Assembly (NCBI GenBank): GCA_963825685.1
Contig: CAWGUD010000021.1
Location: 186,001 to 250,000, forward strand
DNA: 64,000 nucleotides
Source: JAOUEA01 sp963825685
GTDB taxonomy: Bacteria; Actinomycetota; UBA4738; HRBIN12
Direction: 5' to 3'
In this document: positions 26,468 to 36,049 of the stretch, one piece after another
How the letters are laid out: each line of letters opens with the position of its first letter
Numbering within the stretch: the first letter of the stretch is position 1
Notes under the pieces: generated by a model
Told to the model about the DNA's origin: nothing
The model's input: only the letters and a program-made list of their open reading frames with translations
Database searches by the model: none
Made by a program: the position numbers and the translations under genes

Positions 26468-28543
26468 GTGCAGGTCCACCACGACGAACACGCCACGACC
26501 GACGAGGCCTCCGGACACTCGAGCCACCAGCACCACGACGAGCATGCCCACGACGCGCACGCCGGGCACAGCGTGGCGATGTTCCGAGACCGCTTCTGGC
26601 TCAGCCTGCTGCTGAGCGTGCCGGTCTTGATCTGGTCGGAGATGCTGCAGGACCTGCTCGGCTACTCGGCGCCCGAGGTGCCTGCCGACCGCTGGATCCC
26701 GCTCGTGTTCGGCACGGCCGTCTTCGTCTACGGCGGCTCCCCCTTCTTGAAGGGGGGCTGGAACGAACTCCGCGACCGGACACCGGGCATGATGCTGCTG
26801 ATCTCCCTCGCGATCACCGTGGCCTTCGCCTCGAGCCTCGCGAGCGAGGCCGACGTGCTCGACCTGGACTTCTGGTGGGAGCTCGTGCTGCTCATCGACG
26901 TGATGCTGCTCGGCCACTGGCAGGAGATGAAGGCGATCGGTCAGGCGTCGAGCGCCCTCGACGCTCTCGCCGCGCTCCTGCCCGACACGGCCGAACGCGT
27001 CGAGGGCGCGGGCACCGAGCAGGTGGCCATCTCCGACCTTCTGCCTGGTGACCTCGTGCTCGTTCGCCCCGGTGGCCGGGTGCCGGCCGACGGGTCGATC
27101 GAGACCGGTGCCGCAGAGTTCGACGAGTCGATGATCACGGGCGAGTCGCGCGCCGTCTCGCGCGATGTGGGCGACCGTGTCGTCGCCGGCACGGTCGCCA
27201 CCGACTCCTCGGTGCGCGTGCGGGTCGAGGCGGTCGGCGACGACACGGCGCTCGCCGGCATCCGCCGATTGGTCGCCGACGCGCAGGCCTCGCGATCACG
27301 AGCCCAGGCGCTCGCCGACCGTGCCGCCGCCGTGCTCTTCTACGCCGCCCTCGGCGCGGGCATCGTCACGTTCATCGCATGGATGGCCGTCGGCGATCCC
27401 GACCAGGCGCTCGAGAGCACCGTCACCGTGCTCGTGATCGCCTGCCCCCACGCGCTCGGCCTCGCGATCCCGCTCGTGATCGCCCTGTCGACGGCGATGT
27501 CCGCGCGCGCCGGCATCCTGGTCAAGGATCGCCTCGCGCTGGAGCGCATGCGCACCGTCGACGCCGTGCTGTTCGACAAGACCGGCACGCTCACCGAGGG
27601 CCGGCCCGCCGTGCACGAGGTGGCCTCGGTCGACGGTGACGACGACGCCGTGCTGCGCCTCGCCGCAGCCGCGGAGGCCGAGAGCGAGCATCCGCTCGCC
27701 CGCACGATCGTCGACGCGGGCCGAGCGCTGGGCGACGTGGCCGAGGCGTCGGGCTTCCGATCGATCGCCGGGCGCGGGGTCGAGGCCGAGGTCGACGGAC
27801 GGACCGTGGCGGTCGGCGGACCGGCCCTGCTCGGCGAGCGTGGCCTCGCGTTCCCGCCGACGCTCGAACCCAGGGTCGCGGCGTGGAGCGGTCGAGGCGC
27901 CACGGTGCTCGCCGTGATCGACGACGGACGGGTGGTCGGGGCGCTCGCGCTGGAGGACGCCGTGCGCCCGCCGTCACGTGCCGCGGTCGACGCGCTGCAC
28001 GCCGAGGGGGTCCGCGTGGTGATGATCACCGGCGATGCCCGCCAGGTGGCCGAGGCCGTCGCGGCGGAGCTCGGCGTCGACGAGGTGATGGCCGAGGTGC
28101 TGCCCGAGCAGAAGGACGCCAAGGTGGCCGAGCTGCAGGATCGCGGGCTGCGGGTCGCGATGGTCGGCGACGGCGTGAACGACGCCCCGGCACTCGCCCG
28201 GGCCGACGTCGGCATCGCGATCGGCGCCGGCACCGACGTCGCGATCGAGTCGGCGGGCGTCGTGCTGGCGAGCGACGACCCCCGCGGGGTGCTCTCCGTT
28301 CGCAGGCTCTCGGCGGCCAGCTACCGCAAGATGCTCCAGAACCTGGCGTGGGCGACCGGCTACAACGTGGTGGCGATCCCGCTCGCGGCCGGGGCGTTCG
28401 CGTGGGCCGGTATCGTGCTGCCGCCGGCGCTCGCCGCCGCGCTGATGAGCCTGTCGACGATCGTGGTCGCGTTGAACGCCCAGCTCCTGCGCCGGGTCGA
28501 CCTGCGCCCCGACACCCTCGCCCCCGCCGGGCGTACGGCCTGA
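26468..28543 (+). CDS. copB: CopB-type copper/silver P1B-3 ATPase
   Basis: A 691-residue heavy-metal efflux ATPase. The N-terminus is His-rich (MQVHHDEHATTDE, SSHQHHDEHAHDAHAGH) and has no CxxC domain. The transmembrane metal motif is CPH (VIACPHALGLAIP), diagnostic for the P1B-3 (Cu2+/Ag+) class. Other motifs: MITGES, VLFDKTGTLTEG, SEHPLAR and VGDGVNDAPAL. MLLGHWQEMKA in an early membrane helix is typical of CopB. The GTG at 26468 has GGGAGGGGGA upstream. Control is likely through the CsoR-like operator. Confidence 0.94.
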   Translation: MQVHHDEHATTDEASGHSSHQHHDEHAHDAHAGHSVAMFRDRFWLSLLLSVPVLIWSEMLQDLLGYSAPEVPADRWIPLVFGTAVFVYGGSPFLKGGWNELRDRTPGMMLLISLAITVAFASSLASEADVLDLDFWWELVLLIDVMLLGHWQEMKAIGQASSALDALAALLPDTAERVEGAGTEQVAISDLLPGDLVLVRPGGRVPADGSIETGAAEFDESMITGESRAVSRDVGDRVVAGTVATDSSVRVRVEAVGDDTALAGIRRLVADAQASRSRAQALADRAAAVLFYAALGAGIVTFIAWMAVGDPDQALESTVTVLVIACPHALGLAIPLVIALSTAMSARAGILVKDRLALERMRTVDAVLFDKTGTLTEGRPAVHEVASVDGDDDAVLRLAAAAEAESEHPLARTIVDAGRALGDVAEASGFRSIAGRGVEAEVDGRTVAVGGPALLGERGLAFPPTLEPRVAAWSGRGATVLAVIDDGRVVGALALEDAVRPPSRAAVDALHAEGVRVVMITGDARQVAEAVAAELGVDEVMAEVLPEQKDAKVAELQDRGLRVAMVGDGVNDAPALARADVGIAIGAGTDVAIESAGVVLASDDPRGVLSVRRLSAASYRKMLQNLAWATGYNVVAIPLAAGAFAWAGIVLPPALAAALMSLSTIVVALNAQLLRRVDLRPDTLAPAGRTA

Positions 28544-28558
28544 TCCGGGTGCGGAGCT

Positions 28559-29365
28559 CTACGACATCACGTCGCGACGCCGGAACGACAGCACCGCGAG
28601 CGCCATGAAGACGCATGTGTACGCCAGGCTCACCCGTACCCCGTCCTGCATCGGTGCCCAGTCGATCGGGAAGCGGAACAATCCGGTGAATCCTCGCCAC
28701 CCGTGGGTCGGCAGGAACGGATGGAGAGTGCGCAGGCTCCCGATCTGATCGAGGATCTGACTGACGATCGTGATCACCACCGCCGCCACGGTCGCACCGG
28801 CCGCGTTGTCGGTCCGTGATGAGATGAACATGCCGATACTCACCACCCCCGACAGCACGACCGTCATGTACAGGCCGGCCGCGACGATCCGACCGATTGC
28901 ATCCGTCATGTCGAGCGTGGTGCCCGACAACGTCGGCAGCGGCCCGAGCTCGAATGCCATCGCCCCGGCCACCAGCCCCACGACGATCGTGACCACGACC
29001 AGGGCGCCGAGCATCGCCATGCCGCTCGCATACTTCGCCACCACGAGCCGCGAACGTCCCACCGGGCGCACCAGCAGGTACCGGAGCGTGCCCGATTGCG
29101 CCTCCCCCGCGATCGAATCACCGCTGACGAGACCTGCCGCGACCGAGAGCAGGACCGGTTGCACGATGGCGAGCCCGGCGAGCGCGGCGAAGAGCCCGTT
29201 CCTGCCGATCTCAGCGAGGAACGGGGCACCGTCGGCCGACGCCGGCACCGACGGCGGCGACAGCTTGAAAGCCACCACCATGATCACGGGCACCGAAGCG
29301 ATCGCGAGCGCCAGCATCCACGTCCGGCGCCGACGGAGTGCCTTCGCGATCTCAACGCGGAACAT
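28559..29365 (-). CDS. ABC-2 type transporter permease
   Basis: A 268-residue integral membrane protein with about six hydrophobic segments and the ABC-2 pattern (GEAQSGTLRYLLVRPVGRSRLVVAKY after the second helix). The ATG at 29365 lies inside the end of the ATPase gene (14-base overlap), so permease and ATPase are co-translated. Substrate unknown. It is convergent with copB, 15 bases apart, with no clear terminator between. Confidence 0.88.
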   Translation of the reverse strand: MFRVEIAKALRRRRTWMLALAIASVPVIMVVAFKLSPPSVPASADGAPFLAEIGRNGLFAALAGLAIVQPVLLSVAAGLVSGDSIAGEAQSGTLRYLLVRPVGRSRLVVAKYASGMAMLGALVVVTIVVGLVAGAMAFELGPLPTLSGTTLDMTDAIGRIVAAGLYMTVVLSGVVSIGMFISSRTDNAAGATVAAVVITIVSQILDQIGSLRTLHPFLPTHGWRGFTGLFRFPIDWAPMQDGVRVSLAYTCVFMALAVLSFRRRDVMS

Positions 29366-30281
29366 CGTCGTCCTTCACCAGGTCGTGGAACGCGTCGTCC
29401 AGCGATGGCGCGACCGGGATCATCGCGTGGACGTCGACCCCGCCCATCACGATGGCGGCGTTCACGTCAGCCGCCGACAGGCCGTGGGTGGCGAGCGTGA
29501 TCCGCGTCCCTGCTGGATCGCCCACGATCTCGACCCCACGCAGGCCGGCGAGCAGCTGGATCGCTCGCTCCACATCACCGACGTCGACCACGATCCGGTC
29601 CGAGGGACCCCGCAGCGCCGGTGGTGTCCCTTGTGCGACGAGCCTTCCGCCGGCCATGACGCCCACGCGGTCACAGATCGATTCGACCTCACCGAGCAGG
29701 TGGCTCGAGACGAGCACGCTGAGTCCCCCGTCGGCCAACCCACGCACCAGCGACCGGACCTCTCGCATCCCGGTCGGGTCGAGCCCGTTCGTCGGCTCGT
29801 CCAATACCAGGAGCTCCGGCGCCCCGAGGAGAGCCTGCGCGATACCCAGGCGCTGCCGCATGCCTTGGCTGAATGCCTTCACCTTCCGATCGGCGACGCC
29901 CGCCAACCCGACCGCGCCGAGCACTTCGTCGATCCGTCGAAGGCGCGATCGTGTGTCGTCGGTGCGACCACCGGCCCGGGCCAGGTACTCCAGGTTGCGA
30001 CGCCCGCTCAGGTAGGGCCAGAACGCTGGCTCCTCGACGAGCGCGCCCACTCGTCGCAGCGCGTCCCGGTCAGGTCCGAGCGGTTCCCCGAACATCTCTA
30101 TCGATCCGGCCGTCGGTGAGATCAGGCCGAGCACCATGCGGATCGTGGTCGTCTTGCCCGCGCCGTTCGGCCCAATGAATCCATAGATCTCACCTTGCTC
30201 GACCGTGAGATCGAGTGGATGGACCGCGGTGAACGAGCCGTACCGCTTCGTCAGCCCGCGCGCGGCGAGCACCGAGCTCAC
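29352..30281 (-). CDS. ABC transporter ATP-binding protein
   Basis: A 309-residue ATPase of the ABC-2 exporter class. It has Walker A GPNGAGKTTTIRMVLGL, signature FSQGMRQRLGIAQALL, Walker B LLVLDEPTNGLDP and the H-loop SSHLLGE. The C-terminal 90 residues are the usual accessory domain (DRIVVDVGDVERAIQLLAG). The GTG at 30281 overlaps the stop of the upstream RseB-like gene (GTGA). It forms a three-gene operon with the permease and the secreted protein. Confidence 0.92.
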   Translation of the reverse strand: MSSVLAARGLTKRYGSFTAVHPLDLTVEQGEIYGFIGPNGAGKTTTIRMVLGLISPTAGSIEMFGEPLGPDRDALRRVGALVEEPAFWPYLSGRRNLEYLARAGGRTDDTRSRLRRIDEVLGAVGLAGVADRKVKAFSQGMRQRLGIAQALLGAPELLVLDEPTNGLDPTGMREVRSLVRGLADGGLSVLVSSHLLGEVESICDRVGVMAGGRLVAQGTPPALRGPSDRIVVDVGDVERAIQLLAGLRGVEIVGDPAGTRITLATHGLSAADVNAAIVMGGVDVHAMIPVAPSLDDAFHDLVKDDDVPR

Positions 30282-31372
30282 CAGAGGCGGTCGGCGTCGG
30301 CCTGCAGGACCTCGAGGGGCACCGGGCCCGCGAGGAGCCAATCGCGCCGCGGACCGTCGATCAGCAGAGCGGAGACGAGCGGACCCTGGTACGGCATCTG
30401 CTGAGCGAGCGAGCTCGGCGCGCCATTCTTCAGGCGCACGATCCACCTGGACTCGAATCCCGAGCCGATGATCGACACGTTCCTGCCGGCACGTCGCACC
30501 GCTCTGCGGATCGCCCTGGGCCGTCGGTGTCGGGAGTCGAGATCGTCGAGGGCGTCGACGACCTCCGCACCGGCCGGCGGCCGGAACTGGAACATGCGGC
30601 GTCCGACGCGATCGAACGACACCTCGGTGAACACCGCCTCGATCGCGGCCTCATGTGAGCCACTCGGCATGACACGAACGCGCAGCGGAAGCCGGGTCTC
30701 GACGTCGATCGCGAGCGACACGCTGCCGATCAGGGTGACGTCGGACCTCGGGTTCATGATCAAGCGATACGCTGACCTGCCGGCGACCTCGGTCGTCCCG
30801 CGCACGCGGACCGAGGCCGTAGGTGCGAACTCCCGCAGGAGGTATCGCGCCAGTCGGATGGGGTCAGAGAGCCTCGCGGTCGTCATCGCCGTCGCCGACT
30901 GTTCGCCGCTGGCCAGCATGCGACCGACCCACCCCGTGTACAACGCGTCGAGCAAGTCTCGCCGCCGCACCCTGGTGGCCCGGAACTCGACAGAATCCCA
31001 CCACCAGCCCTTGCGCCGGTTCGCCACGAACACCTGCTCGCTCGAGTCGGTCACGTGGGCCAGACGAACGCCACGCGGCGAGCGCCACAGCCGGAACCTG
31101 TTGGTGCCACTGACGAGCCCGACGAGGCCCGAGTCGCCGCCCCATTCCTCGGGGACGACCGGCAATCCGAGGTCGAGCCTGCTTTCCACCTCACCGGAGA
31201 CCCAGAAGCGCGCGGAGAGAGCCTCCAGCGTCGAGACGATCAGCCGCGCGGGCTTGATCGGCGGCACCGGCTCGTCGTTGTCAGCCGTCGCGATCGACAC
31301 ACCGACGAGACCGAGGGCGGTGACCGCGGCGAGGATCAGGGCGAGCGGGCGTCGGTGCCGGGGAAGGGCCAT
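30278..31372 (-). CDS. secreted RseB/LolA-fold protein
   Basis: A 364-residue exported protein with an N-terminal signal/anchor (LALILAAVTALGLVGVSIATA). It has repeated beta-strand segments resembling the LolA/RseB lipoprotein-carrier fold (LWRSPRGVRLAHVTDSS, AYRLIMNPRSDVTLIGSVSLAIDVETRLPLRVRV). RseB proteins sense lipids or misfolded envelope proteins; LolA proteins carry lipids. Here it is translationally coupled to an ABC exporter, so it may hand over or sense the exported substrate. Family placement is from pattern only. ATG 31372 lies next to a palindromic operator. Confidence 0.65.
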   Translation of the reverse strand: MALPRHRRPLALILAAVTALGLVGVSIATADNDEPVPPIKPARLIVSTLEALSARFWVSGEVESRLDLGLPVVPEEWGGDSGLVGLVSGTNRFRLWRSPRGVRLAHVTDSSEQVFVANRRKGWWWDSVEFRATRVRRRDLLDALYTGWVGRMLASGEQSATAMTTARLSDPIRLARYLLREFAPTASVRVRGTTEVAGRSAYRLIMNPRSDVTLIGSVSLAIDVETRLPLRVRVMPSGSHEAAIEAVFTEVSFDRVGRRMFQFRPPAGAEVVDALDDLDSRHRRPRAIRRAVRRAGRNVSIIGSGFESRWIVRLKNGAPSSLAQQMPYQGPLVSALLIDGPRRDWLLAGPVPLEVLQADADRLW

Positions 31373-31381
31373 CGTCGGTGT

Positions 31382-31396
31382 TGTATCACCGATACA
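31382..31396. promoter_or_regulatory. palindromic operator at the RseB-ABC operon promoter
   Basis: TGTATC-ACC-GATACA is a perfect inverted repeat with 6-base arms and a 3-base spacer, placed 9 bases before the ATG at 31372. Its inner arm overlaps the presumed -10 element, TACAAC on the minus strand (31380-31385). Binding there would repress the operon. The regulator is unknown; none is encoded nearby. Confidence 0.6.
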
Positions 31397-31432
31397 CCGA
31401 TGGCGGAACCTCCACGGCGATCTCGGCGATCT

Positions 31433-31750
31433 TCAGCGGCCCTTGGCTCGCTGTCCCAGGAAGTACGCGGCCACGAACTGCACCGCTCCGAGCGTGAGGA
31501 ACACCAGGTACAGCCACTGATACTCGCGGGCGTCGTCGACGAACGCGCGACCCCGCGTGTCCGTGAGCGCGTAGAGCGCGAACGCCGCCGCCAGCACGAA
31601 CCACATGCCGACGCGCCCCGTCACGAAGAGCGCGTAGAGCGCGAGGTCCGAGGCCCTCGTGCTCTCGTAGGGGGTGCGGACCCAATGCACCAGCGAGCGC
31701 ACGCCGAGCGCCGCGAAGACGAGCGCGGCCACGATCTCGATCGATTGCAC
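31433..31750 (-). CDS. small membrane protein
   Basis: A 105-residue protein with three hydrophobic segments (IVAALVFAALGVRSLVHWV, VGMWFVLAAAFALYAL, WLYLVFLTLGAVQFVAAYFL), ending in a basic QRAKGR. I do not recognise a family. The GTG at 31750 gives MQSIEIV. It is divergent from the RAM-domain gene at 31825 and 60 bases from the RseB-like start. Confidence 0.65.
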   Translation of the reverse strand: MQSIEIVAALVFAALGVRSLVHWVRTPYESTRASDLALYALFVTGRVGMWFVLAAAFALYALTDTRGRAFVDDAREYQWLYLVFLTLGAVQFVAAYFLGQRAKGR

Positions 31751-31824
31751 CCCGCAAGGATGCGCGTTGCGCCGGGTGAGCGTCCACGGCTAGCATCAGC
31801 CTCCCAACGAGCGGAGGGGGCACC

Positions 31825-32058
31825 GTGGTTCACGCGTACATCCTGATCCAGACCGAGGTGGGCAAGGCCGCGGCGGTCGCCGATGCCGTGCGTGCGATCG
31901 CCGGTGTCGCCGAGGCCGAGGACGTCACCGGCCCGTACGACGTGATCGTGCGCGCCGAGGCGAAGACCGTCGACGAGCTGGGGAAGCTGGTCGTGGCCCG
32001 CATCCAGGCCGTCGAGGGCATCACGCGCACCCTGACCTGCCCGGTCGTGCACCTCTAG
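31825..32058 (+). CDS. stand-alone Lrp/AsnC ligand-binding (RAM) domain protein
   Basis: A 77-residue RAM domain without the helix-turn-helix of Lrp regulators. AYILIQTEVGKAAAVADAVR and EDVTGPYDVIVRAEAKTVDEL are typical, with the glycine-containing ligand turn GPYDVIV. Such single-domain proteins bind amino acids and form dimers or octamers; their roles vary. The GTG at 31825 has GGAGGGGG 5 bases upstream, so unlike many neighbours it has a leader (TAGCAT near 31792 as -10). Confidence 0.9.
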   Translation: MVHAYILIQTEVGKAAAVADAVRAIAGVAEAEDVTGPYDVIVRAEAKTVDELGKLVVARIQAVEGITRTLTCPVVHL

Positions 32059-32077
32059 GGCACCCGCGCTCGGTCGG

Positions 32078-33203
32078 TCAGTCCGGCGGCGACTCGAGCT
32101 CGGGCGCCGTCGTCCGCTTCTGACGCTCGGCATCGTGGCGCTCGACGGCCAGGTCGATCAGCCGCTCGATCAGGTCGCCGTAGCCGAGCCCGCTCGCGCC
32201 CCAGAGCTTCGGGTACATGCTGATCTCGGTGAACCCGGGGATCGTGTTGATCTCGTTGACGAACAGTTCGTCGCCGCGAAGGAAGAAGTCGACCCTCGCC
32301 ATGCCCCAGCACTCGACCGCTCGGAACGCGGTCACCGCCATGCGCTGCACGCGCGCCTGCACCGTCGGGATCGACGTCGGCCGGGACGTCGAGACGGGCG
32401 CCCTCGGCGTCGAGGTACTTCGAGGCGTAGTCGTAGAACTCGTGACCCGTCGGCACGATCTCGCCGCAGACCGACGCGACCGGGTCGTCGTTGCCGAGCA
32501 CCGCGCACTCGATCTCGCGCACGCCCTCGAAGCCCTGCTCGACCACGACCTTGCGGGCGAACCGGAACGCCTCGGCCATCGAGGCGTCGAGCTCCCCGGC
32601 ATCGTGGGCCTTCGTGATGCCCACCGACGAGCCGAGCGTCGCGGGCTTCACGAAGACCGGGAAGCCGAGCACCGCGATCCGAGCCGCGACCCCTTCCGGA
32701 TCCTCCTGCCACTCGGGCTCGCGCACCACGTCCCATGGGCCTACCGGCAACCCGGCGGCCGTGAACAGCACCTTCTGGATCGCCTTGTCCATGCCGATCG
32801 CCGAGCCGAGCACGCCGGCCCCCACGTACGGCACGTCGGCGAGCTCGAACATGCCCTGCACCGCGCCGTCCTCGCCCATCGGACCGTGCAGGACGGGCAG
32901 CACCACGTCGATCGGGGCACGGGTGCCGTCGGCGGCGACGAGCTCGCGGCCGGCGCCCTCCCCCCCGAACGAGACCCCATCGCCCGCGCCCGACGTCACC
33001 TCGGGCATGCGCCCCGTCTCCGACGGCAGCGCCGGCGGCCCCGACATCAGGTGCCACGTTCCCTGCTTCGTGATGCCCACCGGCACCACGTCGAACCGTG
33101 CCGGATCGAGGGCGTCCATCACCGAGCGGGCGGAGATGCAGCTGATCTCGTGCTCGGCGGACCGACCCCCGAACAGCACCACGATGCGGCGCCGCTCGCT
33201 CAC
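32078..33203 (-). CDS. ddl: D-alanine--D-alanine ligase (frame broken)
   Basis: Ddl joins two D-Ala for peptidoglycan. The ATP-grasp protein has FGGRSAEHEISCISA, LHGPMGEDGAVQGMFE, PATLGSSVGITKA and the metal-site NEINTIPGFT. At about 32362 an extra G (GACGGTGCAG for GACGTGCAG) breaks the frame; the repaired product is about 374 residues. The GTG at 33203 overlaps the end of the upstream PLP-enzyme gene, so the two are coupled. Confidence 0.93.
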
Positions 33204-34379
33204 ACCTTCTCCAGCGCTCGCTCGACGTCCTCGAGGATGTCCTCGATGTCCTCGATGCCGACGCTCACCCGCACGAGCCCGTCGGCGATGCCCGCGGCCC
33301 GTCGCGCGGCCGGGTCCATCTGCCGGTGCGTCGTCGAGGCGGCGTGGCCAACGAGGGTGTGCGTGCCACCGAGGCTCGTCGCGACCCACGCGAGCTCGAG
33401 CGCGTCGCAGAACCGCTGCCCGCCGTCGACGCCGCCCGCGACCTCGATCGCCATCATGCCGCCGAAGCCGCGCGCGAACTGCCGCGCCGCCACCTCGTGC
33501 TGCGGGTGCGAGGCGAGACCCGGGTACCGCACACGCTCGATCTTGGGATGTCCTTCGAGGGCGGTCGCGAGCGCCATCGCGTTGGCCGAGTGGCGATCCA
33601 TGCGCACCGCGAGCGTCATCAGGCCACGCAGGCAGAGCCACGCCTCGAACGGGGCCATCGTGCCCCCCAGTGTCGATCGCCACGTCGCGCAGCCGGTCGC
33701 GACCGGCCTCGCTCGTGCACACCACGCCCGCGATCAGGTCGTGGTGGCCGCCGACGTACTTCGTGGCCGAGTGGCAGACGTAGTCGAATCCGTATGCGGC
33801 AGGCGTGCAGAGGTAGGGCGACGCGAACGTGTTGTCGACCGACGCGGGCACGCCGGCGTCGCGGCACGCCGCGCCGAGCGCCTCGAGGTCGGCGACGGTC
33901 ACGTTCGGGTTCGCGATCGTCTCCACGTGGAACAGCGCCGCGCCCGGCAGGGCCGCTCGCACGGCATCGAGGTCGTGGGGATCGACGAGCGTGACCTCGA
34001 CCCCGTTGCGAGGCAGCACGCGGGTGGCGAGGGCGTACGTGCCCCCGTACAGCTCGGGGCTCATGACCACGCGGTCTCCCGCGCCGGCGTGGGCCGCGAA
34101 CACCGAGTGGATCCCGGCCATGCCGGAGGCGAAGCCGAACGCGGCCGCCGTGCCCTCGAGCGCGGCCATCTGCTGCTCGAACGCGGCGACCGTCGGGTTC
34201 CCGTACCCGCGGGTGTAGGTGTAGCCCGGGGCGCGGAACGCGATCGTCTCGGCGTAGGCCTCGGAGTCGGGGAAGCGGAACGTCGAGGTCTGGTACAGAG
34301 GCACGCTCGGCGTCTCCTGCTCGACCCTCGGCGTGGCGCCGTGCACAGCCTTCGTCGAGAACCCCCGGCCGTCGGTCAT
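33200..34379 (-). CDS. Cys/Met metabolism PLP enzyme, cystathionine gamma-synthase/methionine gamma-lyase type (frame broken)
   Basis: A trans-sulfuration-family enzyme of about 392 residues. It shows the phosphate-binding YTRGYGNPT, FASGMAGIHSV, DNTFASPY and the PLP lysine in HSATKYVGGHHD; the second half carries SLGGTHTLVGHAAST. At 33663-33668 a run of six C on the plus strand should be five; removing one joins IDTGG to TMAPFEAWL. Family members act on cystathionine, O-acetylhomoserine or methionine; the residues seen do not decide. ATG 34379 follows TAGGCT (34387-34392) by 7 bases. Confidence 0.92.
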
Positions 34380-34389
34380 GACTCGGAGC

Positions 34390-35049
34390 CTACCCGTCGT
34401 CGGACCAGCGCTTCGGGTACGCGTCCCGCAGGTCCTCGACCATCGCCGTGAGCACCGACATCAGATCGACGGTCATCGAGCGGAGCGCCTCGACGTCACC
34501 CACCTCGTCGCGCCGGCTCGAGAGATCGATCGGCGGTCCGACGCGCAACCAGACCGGACGTCCGAACTTCAGACTCCCCTTGCCGGACTTCTGCCACACC
34601 GCCTGCGACCCCCAGCTCGCGAGCGGCGTGATCGGCACCCCCGTGGCGAGCGAGAGTCGGACCACGCCGGTCTTCCCCCGCATCGGCAGATGGTCGGAGC
34701 GCTTCGTCACGGTGCCCTCGGGATAGATCATCACGAGCTCTCCGTCGGCGATCGATCGCTCGGCGGCGTCGAGCGCCGCGGTCGCGCTGCCCCTGCCACG
34801 CACCACCGGGATCTGCTTCGCGCCCTTGAACGCCAGGCCGACCACGGGGATGTGGAACAGCTCGTCCTTCGCGAGGAACCGCGGGCGCCGGCCCGCCTTC
34901 ATCACCGCGGACGCGTTCGTCAGCGGGTCGAGGTAGGAGATGTGGTTGCACGCCACGATCGCCGGACCGGTGGACGGGATGTGCTCGAGCCCCTCGTAGC
35001 GGAGCCGGAACCACCCACGGACCGGTGGGATCGAGACGGCCTTCGCCAC
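34390..35049 (-). CDS. plsC: 1-acylglycerol-3-phosphate acyltransferase
   Basis: PlsC-family enzyme making phosphatidic acid. The 219-residue product has the catalytic NHISYLDP (NHx4D), a second block FLAKDELFHIPVVG and the glycerophosphate-binding YPEGTVTKR. GTG 35049 is the only start codon after an in-frame TAG and lacks a Shine-Dalgarno site; the region AEPWYH just before it looks coding, so a CTG start further up is possible. Divergent from cofC. Confidence 0.9.
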   Translation of the reverse strand: MAKAVSIPPVRGWFRLRYEGLEHIPSTGPAIVACNHISYLDPLTNASAVMKAGRRPRFLAKDELFHIPVVGLAFKGAKQIPVVRGRGSATAALDAAERSIADGELVMIYPEGTVTKRSDHLPMRGKTGVVRLSLATGVPITPLASWGSQAVWQKSGKGSLKFGRPVWLRVGPPIDLSSRRDEVGDVEALRSMTVDLMSVLTAMVEDLRDAYPKRWSDDG

Positions 35050-35170
35050 GTGGTACCAGGGCTCGGCCAGCGATCGGTCCTTTCCGTCGGGCCGCGACGG
35101 CGCGGCGTCGGAAGCCTATCGCGGGCACACGGGCGACCGAGCGTCGAGGCAGCCGCTAGGCTGGCGCGTC

Positions 35171-35815
35171 GTGCGTGTGATCGCCCTGCCCGTCAAGTCG
35201 CTGCCCGAATCCAAGGGGCGCCTCGATCCGGTGTTGTCGCCGCTCGAGCGCGGTGCCCTCACGCTCGCCATGCTCGAGGACGTGCTCGACGTCACCCTCG
35301 AGCTGGGCGGATGGCAGACGTGGGTGGTCTCGCCCGACGAGGCCGTGCTGGAGATCGCGATGTCGCGGGGGGCGCACGCGGTCGAGGAGGAGCAACCGCC
35401 GCTCTCCAACGCGATCCGCCAGGTCGAGGAGGAGGCTGAGGGGCGATCGGTCGACACCCTCGCGGTGCTGCTTCCCGACACGCCCCTGGTGACCCACGTC
35501 GCGCTCACGAGGGCGCTCCGCACGCTCGGCGCCGTCGTCGTCGCGCCGTCGGCCGACGAGACCGGGACGAACCTGCTGATCCGTCGCCCCCCCGCGGCGA
35601 TCGATGCGCGCTTCGGGCCCGACTCCTACCGCCGGCATCTGCAGGGGGCGGCCGAGGCCGACGTGCCGACCGCCGTCGTCGACGTGCCGGAGCTCGCGTT
35701 CGACCTCGACCTCCCGAGCGATATCCTCACCGTGCTGGAGTCGCGCCACGAGGGACGGACGCTGCAGGTCTGCCGCGACCTCGACCTCGGGGCGCGGATC
35801 GCCACCCGGACCTAG
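35171..35815 (+). CDS. cofC: 2-phospho-L-lactate/PEP guanylyltransferase CofC
   Basis: CofC activates phospholactate or PEP with GTP in coenzyme F420 synthesis. The 214-residue product has RVIALPVKSLPESKGRLDPVL, the nucleotide site VSPDEAVLEIA and DTPLVT, and the C-terminal FDLDLPSDI. GTG 35171 follows TAGGCT (35157-35162) by 8 bases. It implies F420 in the cell, relevant to the luciferase-like oxidoreductase at 63.2 kb. Confidence 0.92.
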   Translation: MRVIALPVKSLPESKGRLDPVLSPLERGALTLAMLEDVLDVTLELGGWQTWVVSPDEAVLEIAMSRGAHAVEEEQPPLSNAIRQVEEEAEGRSVDTLAVLLPDTPLVTHVALTRALRTLGAVVVAPSADETGTNLLIRRPPAAIDARFGPDSYRRHLQGAAEADVPTAVVDVPELAFDLDLPSDILTVLESRHEGRTLQVCRDLDLGARIATRT

Positions 35816-35831
35816 AGGAGACGAACGACCG

Positions 35832-36041
35832 ATGGCGCAGGGCACGATCAAGGAGTTCGACCTGGCGGGCGTCACCGGCTCGCTGCTGATGGACGACCGC
35901 ACCGAGGTGGCGATCGACGCCACGTCGCTCGAGCGCTCCGGCATCCTCACGCTGCGACTGGGCCAGCGCGTCGCGTTCGACCTCGAGGAGGCCGAGGGCG
36001 GCCCGGTGGCGCGCGGGCTGCGCCTCGTCACGTTCGAGTGA
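35832..36041 (+). CDS. cold-shock-domain-like protein
   Basis: A 69-residue OB-fold protein resembling cold-shock proteins: MAQGTIKEFDLAGVTGSLLMDD, LRLGQRVAFDLEE, then ARGLRLV. The aromatic RNA-binding motifs of classical Csp (GYGFI, VFVH) are replaced by VTGSLL and VAIDATS, so nucleic-acid binding may be weak or changed. It starts 16 bases after cofC with GAGGAG upstream, so it is likely co-transcribed. Confidence 0.75.
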   Translation: MAQGTIKEFDLAGVTGSLLMDDRTEVAIDATSLERSGILTLRLGQRVAFDLEEAEGGPVARGLRLVTFE

Positions 36042-36049
36042 CCGCTCGA

